NCBI RefSeq assembly: GCF_024749285.1
Contig: NZ_CP087196.1
Coordinates: 1,984,001 to 2,048,000, forward strand
Reading direction: 5' to 3'
From: Pseudomonas sp. B21-015
GTDB taxonomy: Bacteria > Pseudomonadota > Gammaproteobacteria > Pseudomonadales > Pseudomonadaceae
DNA: 64,000 nucleotides
Below, in pieces: positions 60,633 through 64,000 of the stretch. Position numbers and translations under genes: made by a program. Below the pieces are notes generated by a model, which was not told the DNA's origin, ran no database searches, and saw nothing but the letters and a program-made list of their open reading frames with translations. Numbering within the stretch: the first letter of the stretch is position 1; every line of letters starts with the position of its first letter.

Positions 60633-60884
60633 TTACTTGCGGCTAGCTTTTTCCAGCATGCGCAGAGCACGCTCGTTAGCTTCGTCAGCAGTCTGTTGTG
60701 CTTTTTGAGCAGCAGCCAGAGCTTCATCAGCTTTACGGTAAGCTTCGTCTGCACGAGCCTGGGAGCGAGCTGCTGCGTCTTCAGTAGCAGTCAGACGTGC
60801 TTCGGTTTCTTTCGATACGCTGCTGCAACCGGTAGCCAGAACTGCGGCCAGAGCCAGAGCAGAGAATTTCAGAACGTTGTTCAT
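60633..60884 (-). CDS. oprI: OprI, major outer-membrane lipoprotein (Lpp-like)
   Basis: 83 residues, the exact length of Pseudomonas OprI. Signal peptide and lipobox LATGC (Cys20), then a continuous heptad coiled coil ([40 protein letters not shown]) ending in LEKASRK with the C-terminal Lys that is linked to peptidoglycan. Start at 60884 after AAGGGGAA. Codon use is strongly biased as in highly expressed genes. Confidence 0.97.
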   Translation of the reverse strand: MNNVLKFSALALAAVLATGCSSVSKETEARLTATEDAAARSQARADEAYRKADEALAAAQKAQQTADEANERALRMLEKASRK

Positions 60885-60964
60885 CGTGTTCCCCTTCAAG
60901 GACTTTCTATTAAGTAGCTATCTCCTCAGAGTGAGGAAATAGCCGGCGTACATACTACCCATTA

Positions 60965-60993
60965 CTTGTAGTAAGTAAACTGACGTAGCGCAA
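60965..60993 (-). promoter_or_regulatory. Candidate oprI promoter
   Basis: On the minus strand TTGCGC (60988-60993), 17-base spacer, TACAAG (60965-60970), 81 bases before the oprI start. Matches are moderate (three and four of six). Confidence 0.35.
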
Positions 60994-61049
60994 GAAGCAA
61001 AAAAAATTGTAGGCGTTGATTCTTTTTCGAGCAACTTTTAACTGCATTG

Positions 61050-61126
61050 TATAAAAAATACCCAGCTGCGAGGCCCGAACTGAACGAGCCGCCGGGGAAA
61101 AGTTCCCCGCGTCGGCAGCTGTTTTT
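61050..61126 (+). ncRNA. Possible small RNA downstream of a TATAAA box
   Basis: TATAAA at 61050-61055 is followed by a G/C-rich fold: outer stem CAGCTGC (61063-61069) / GCAGCTG (61115-61121), inner hairpin CGGGGAA-AAG-TTCCCCG (61093-61109), then TTTTT (61122-61126). Shape and T-run fit a 60-70 nt RNA with its own terminator. The -35 is weak. Confidence 0.35.
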
Positions 61127-61513
61127 CAGTCTTGGCTAAAGTCTGTCTAGATGGAATCGTCCACACTTTTGTTCGAATTTTGCGCAGCCGCTCTCATATC
61201 TTTATCCATGTTGAGGTGACTTAAACAAAGGGCGCTCGTCTTAAGTCTCAATATCCGGCAATGTTCAGGCTTCGACCCGGCAAGACACCGGTCGAGTCGT
61301 CCCATCACCCGGAGCAGCACCCGCCTGCCAGCATGACGAGTGTCCCTTGAGCATTTCTGCCAATGGTGCCTACTATTTGATACGTGCCTGGTTGTGCGAG
61401 ATTGGTGCGGCTTTTCTCGGTGTCCATTCAGGCACGGGGTGGCGTAGATGTTCCTTCGCCGGAAAAACATCGGTAAGGTAGGGGTCAGAATTAAAGACCC
61501 GCGAGGAGTAGTA

Positions 61514-61795
61514 ATGAGCGAGGCGTTGTCCATCCACCATGACCAGGCTGGTCATCAGTTCGAGACCACTGTGGACGGTTATCGTGCCTACCTGACCTAT
61601 ATGGATCTGGGGAAACAGACCCTGGATATCTATCGCACCTTCGTGCCCAACGCACTGCGTGGTCGCGGCATTGCGGCGGCATTGACCGAACAGGCACTGC
61701 AATACGCTGATGAAATGGGCTACACCGTCATTCCATCGTGCTCCTACGTGGAGCGCTACATGGAGCGTCACCAGCGGCATGCCGCCAAGCTGTGA
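61514..61795 (+). CDS. GNAT-like N-acetyltransferase (short, YjdJ/COG2388 type)
   Basis: 93 residues. YRTFVPNALRGRGIAAALTE followed by QALQYADEMGYTVIPSCSYV is the acetyl-CoA-binding half of the GNAT fold in the short COG2388 type. GAGGAG five bases before the ATG at 61514. Substrate unknown. Confidence 0.9.
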   Translation: MSEALSIHHDQAGHQFETTVDGYRAYLTYMDLGKQTLDIYRTFVPNALRGRGIAAALTEQALQYADEMGYTVIPSCSYVERYMERHQRHAAKL

Positions 61796-61810
61796 ACAAA
61801 ACGAACGCAT

Positions 61811-61844
61811 AAAAAAACGCCAGGTTTAAGCCTGGCGTTTTTTT
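61811..61844. terminator. Bidirectional terminator between the GNAT gene and DAHP synthase
   Basis: AAAAAA-ACGCCAGG-TTTAAG-CCTGGCGT-TTTTTT: an 8-bp perfect stem with A and T tracts, between convergent genes. Confidence 0.93.
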
Positions 61845-61860
61845 ATGCGTGAAACGGCGA

Positions 61861-62937
61861 TCAGCTGCGATTGCGTTTGGGCAGCACGTCCTTGAGCTTG
61901 GTGTGCATGCTGCGCAAGGTGTTTTCGGTGGCGGTCCAATCGATGCAGGCATCGGTGATCGATACGCCGTATTGCAGGTCGGCGAGGTCTTTAGGGATCG
62001 CCTGGCAGCCCCAGTTCAGGTGACTTTCGACCATCAGGCCGATGATCGACTGGTTGCCTTCGAGGATCTGGTTGGCGACGTTCTCCATCACCAGCGGTTG
62101 CAGGGCCGGGTCTTTGTTGGAGTTGGCGTGGCTGCAATCGACCATGATGTTCGGTTTGATCTTCGCCTTGTTCAGCGCTTGCTCGCAGAGGGCGACGCTG
62201 ACCGAATCGTAGTTCGGCTTGCCGTTACCGCCACGCAATACCACGTGACCGTAGGCATTGCCCTTGGTGGTGACGATCGACACACCACCTTCCTGGTTGA
62301 TGCCCAGGAAACGGTGCGGGCTGGAAACCGATTGCAGGGCGTTGATTGCCACCGTCAGGCCGCCATCGGTGCCGTTCTTGAAGCCGACGGCCGAGGACAG
62401 GCCGGAAGCCATTTCACGGTGAGTCTGGGATTCGGTGGTGCGCGCGCCAATCGCCGACCAACTGATCAGGTCCTGCAAGTATTGCGGGGAGATCGGATCG
62501 AGGGCTTCGGTGGCGGTTGGCAGGCCCATCTCGGCCAGGTCCAGCAGCAACTGACGACCGATGTGCAGGCCATCCTGAATCTTGAACGAGTCGTCCAGGT
62601 ACGGATCGTTGATCAAGCCTTTCCAGCCGACGGTGGTGCGTGGCTTCTCGAAATACACGCGCATGACCAGATACAGGGTATCGGACACTTCGGCTGCGAG
62701 TACCTTCAGGCGTTCGGCGTATTCGTGGGCAGCCTTGATGTCATGGATCGAGCACGGCCCGATCACGACGAACAGGCGGTGGTCGGTGCCATCAAGAATG
62801 TTGCGAATGACTTCGCGGCCCTTGGTGACGGTGCGCAGGGCAGTGTCGCTCAGAGGGATATCACGCTTGAGCTGATCGGGAGTGATCAGGGTCTCGTTGG
62901 AGGCGACGTTAAGGTCGTTGATCGGTAAATCAGCCAT
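61861..62937 (-). CDS. 3-deoxy-7-phosphoheptulonate (DAHP) synthase, class I
   Basis: 358 residues. First step of the shikimate pathway: condenses phosphoenolpyruvate and erythrose 4-phosphate. Seen: GPCSIHD, MRVYFEKPRTTVGWKGLIND, SWSAIGARTTESQTHR, GFKNGTDG, HVVLRGG and MVDCSHANS, the metal- and substrate-binding segments of AroF/AroG/AroH enzymes. Which feedback type it is cannot be read from the sequence here. Confidence 0.96.
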   Translation of the reverse strand: MADLPINDLNVASNETLITPDQLKRDIPLSDTALRTVTKGREVIRNILDGTDHRLFVVIGPCSIHDIKAAHEYAERLKVLAAEVSDTLYLVMRVYFEKPRTTVGWKGLINDPYLDDSFKIQDGLHIGRQLLLDLAEMGLPTATEALDPISPQYLQDLISWSAIGARTTESQTHREMASGLSSAVGFKNGTDGGLTVAINALQSVSSPHRFLGINQEGGVSIVTTKGNAYGHVVLRGGNGKPNYDSVSVALCEQALNKAKIKPNIMVDCSHANSNKDPALQPLVMENVANQILEGNQSIIGLMVESHLNWGCQAIPKDLADLQYGVSITDACIDWTATENTLRSMHTKLKDVLPKRNRS

Positions 62938-63067
62938 CGTTTACTCGTCAGGTCACGGGTGCCGGCCGCCAGCGATCCCCGCGCGGCGGAGCACAGCAAA
63001 TTTAAGCGCGTCGGGGAGTCGAACCTTAGCGCGTTACACCGTGGCTCGACAATGGGCAGACACTGGT

Positions 63068-63126
63068 TTAGGGGGCATTCTCAGTGAGTTTCCCCGCCGG
63101 GGAAACAAATTGAGAACGCCCCCTAA
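63068..63126. terminator. Long double hairpin after the PilZ gene
   Basis: Outer arms TTAGGGGGCATTCTCA (63068-63083) and TGAGAACGCCCCCTAA (63111-63126) pair with one mismatch; the loop contains a second perfect hairpin GTTTCCCC-GCC-GGGGAAAC (63088-63106). It overlaps the PilZ stop codon. Probably a transcription stop or mRNA-stabilising end. Confidence 0.55.
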
Positions 63127-63566
63127 CCCAGCACTGGCTGTGCAAATGCCTGGTGAACCGTGTCGTGGGAGAACTCGTCGGCGTGCTGCTGGACCCATTC
63201 GAGCGCCAGGCTCTCATTGCTCTGCTGTTCGCTTTGGAGTTCATGCTGACGGCAGTAACGTTCGATCTGGCAGACCTGTTCACCCATCCGCGCGCAAAAT
63301 AGCGTCTGTTCGTCGATGAAGGCGATCCCCACCAGATAGCCGCGTTTTCGTCGCAGACACCACGCCACATAGCCCAGATAACAGACTGTGGTGCTCAGGG
63401 TCGGCATGCGCACTTCGAGTGCCGTACCCCGTCGCCACGCGCGGTGGTAATTGCAAGCCATGCCGCCGAGGCTGATAGTGTGCAGCTCTTGCCGCGAAAT
63501 ACACTCATGTTTGAGCAACGTTAATTCGACGGGCACATCGTCAGGATGAGGAAGATAACGTCTCAT
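63123..63566 (-). CDS. PilZ-domain protein
   Basis: 147 residues. YLPHPDDVPVELTLLKHECI followed by SRQELHTISLGGMACNYHRA is PilZ-like (SxGG), a c-di-GMP receptor fold, although the usual RxxxR in the N-terminus is reduced to RRYLPHP. Two starts compete: 63566 (GGGAG nine bases upstream), used here, and 63599 (GGGAG five bases upstream). The first overlaps the divergent thioredoxin start as CATG. Confidence 0.78.
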   Translation of the reverse strand: MRRYLPHPDDVPVELTLLKHECISRQELHTISLGGMACNYHRAWRRGTALEVRMPTLSTTVCYLGYVAWCLRRKRGYLVGIAFIDEQTLFCARMGEQVCQIERYCRQHELQSEQQSNESLALEWVQQHADEFSHDTVHQAFAQPVLG

Positions 63567-63951
63567 GAACACGGACTCCCTGTGTCGGCCATCTGACATC
63601 GTTTCTCCCAGTATAGTGGTCGAATCGGAACTGACCGATTTCGACGCCGACCAACGGTTGCTGGCGATGAGCGGCATTTCACTGGTGATTTTTACCAGCG
63701 TCGGCTGCGCCAGTTGCCGTTTTGCCCGTGAGCAGTTGCCCGGGCTCGATCTGATGGTCGATCGGCTGTGCTGGATCGATGCAGGGAACAATGGCGGGGT
63801 GGTCGAGCGTTATCGGGTCTTTCATTTGCCGGCGCTGTTTGTGGTGCGCGACGGTGAGTTCTTCGGGGCGCTACAGTCGCGTCTGACCCGCACGGCACTC
63901 AACGAGGCCCTGGGTCAGGCGCTGAGTCGACAAGCAGAGGAGTTGCCATGA
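63565..63951 (+). CDS. Thioredoxin-fold protein
   Basis: 128 residues. LVIFTSVGCASCRFAREQLP has a CASC active-site-like pair at the start of the thioredoxin helix, and VFHLPALFVVRDGEFFG carries the cis-Pro. GAGGAAG precedes the ATG at 63565. Its stop overlaps the next start (ATGA). Probably a redox or thiol-handling protein. Confidence 0.85.
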   Translation: MNTDSLCRPSDIVSPSIVVESELTDFDADQRLLAMSGISLVIFTSVGCASCRFAREQLPGLDLMVDRLCWIDAGNNGGVVERYRVFHLPALFVVRDGEFFGALQSRLTRTALNEALGQALSRQAEELP

Positions 63952-64000
63952 CAGGCACAGTGGCCAGGCCGACGATCGGCATTATCGGGACCGGCGCTAT
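63948..64000 (+). CDS. Ketopantoate reductase-like protein (3' end outside window)
   Basis: Only 17 residues are visible: MTGTVARPTIGIIGTGA, the beginning of a Rossmann nucleotide-binding fold (IGIIGTGA, GxGA) as in PanE/ApbA-type 2-dehydropantoate 2-reductases. The ATG overlaps the thioredoxin stop (ATGA). The family assignment rests on the first strand alone. Confidence 0.6.
   Translation, partial: MTGTVARPTIGIIGTGA

Larger units (their letters stand above)
60885..61513. other. Long intergenic region between oprI and the GNAT gene
   Basis: 629 bases without a supportable gene. It holds the oprI leader (with hairpin CTATTTCCTCA/TGAGGAGATAG at 60915-60944) and promoter on the minus strand, a structured A/T-then-G/C segment at 61050-61126 (possible small RNA), and sequence on the GNAT side with no clear feature. 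Minus-strand frames at 61147-61810 have no ribosome site and look like noise. Confidence 0.6.

Noticed and set aside
61147..61810. Minus-strand frames in the oprI-GNAT gap and over the GNAT gene
   Set aside because: Overlap the GNAT gene or run through the structured intergenic DNA, with no ribosome site and no recognisable family.
61849..62928. 359-codon plus-strand frame opposite DAHP synthase
   Set aside because: Mirror of a well-supported enzyme gene; low-complexity Gly/Val/Asp-rich translation without any domain.

Overview
The window is a piece of a Pseudomonas chromosome, most like the P. fluorescens group. The evidence is the gene content and order (kdpBCDE; the greB, ABC transporter, tesA, L,D-transpeptidase, oprI, DAHP synthase block), the high-G+C codon use, and the many REP/REPIN-type intergenic inverted repeats. 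A complete Mu-like transposable prophage of about 39 kb, with a P2-like contractile tail, is inserted in it.

Layout. (1) 1-9406, chromosome: the end of kdpB, then kdpC, kdpD and kdpE (high-affinity K+ uptake and its two-component control), a patatin-like esterase, a small lipoprotein, a CHAD protein, and the 5' part of an acyl-CoA thioesterase gene. (2) 9407-48455, prophage: TG...CA ends, a TATTCT target duplication on both sides, and shared TGAGATAA end sites. The early operon is on the minus strand, running from the divergent regulatory region at about 18.3 kb down to the left end. It holds a Ner-like regulator, small DNA-binding proteins, a MuA-type transposase, a MuB-type ATPase, a DUF3164 protein, GemA and a Mor/C activator. 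On the plus strand a GTG-started repressor is followed by a lysogenic-conversion cluster. Then come the lysis genes with nested Rz/Rz1, the packaging and head genes (Mu type: terminase, portal, gp30, G, I, decoration protein, capsid, gp36, gp37), the tail genes (P2 type: FI, FII, E/E', T, U, X, D, V, W, J, I, fibre and fibre assembly), and a com plus DNA adenine methylase pair. (3) 48456-64000, chromosome: the 3' part of the split thioesterase, an Mpo1-like membrane protein, a chemotaxis receptor, a TatD nuclease, an MltF-like transglycosylase, DoxX, a small ORF behind a riboswitch-like leader, greB, an ABC exporter, tesA, an L,D-transpeptidase, oprI, a GNAT protein, DAHP synthase, a PilZ protein, a thioredoxin-like protein and the start of a ketopantoate-reductase-like gene.

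How the phage parts seem to work together. The repressor and the early operon diverge across an 18-bp perfect palindrome. The last part of the early operon encodes a Mor/C-family activator, and four near-identical 19-bp dyad elements (CTTTAAACYCGATTAAAAG) lie just upstream of the lysis, protease/head, tail-chaperone and baseplate gene blocks. I read these as its late promoters. Every cargo (moron) block sits directly upstream of one of the four elements: a two-gene membrane unit, a RES-domain protein, two small unknown ORFs and an HNH-like protein.

The strongest candidate for an undescribed system is the repressor-linked cluster at 18.3-20.6 kb. Three consecutive accessory proteins, each with membrane segments, begin with a GQVAxGDIxN-type motif, and a related motif closes the repressor itself. 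This suggests a homotypic assembly motif that couples lysogeny state to membrane effectors. That function is inference.
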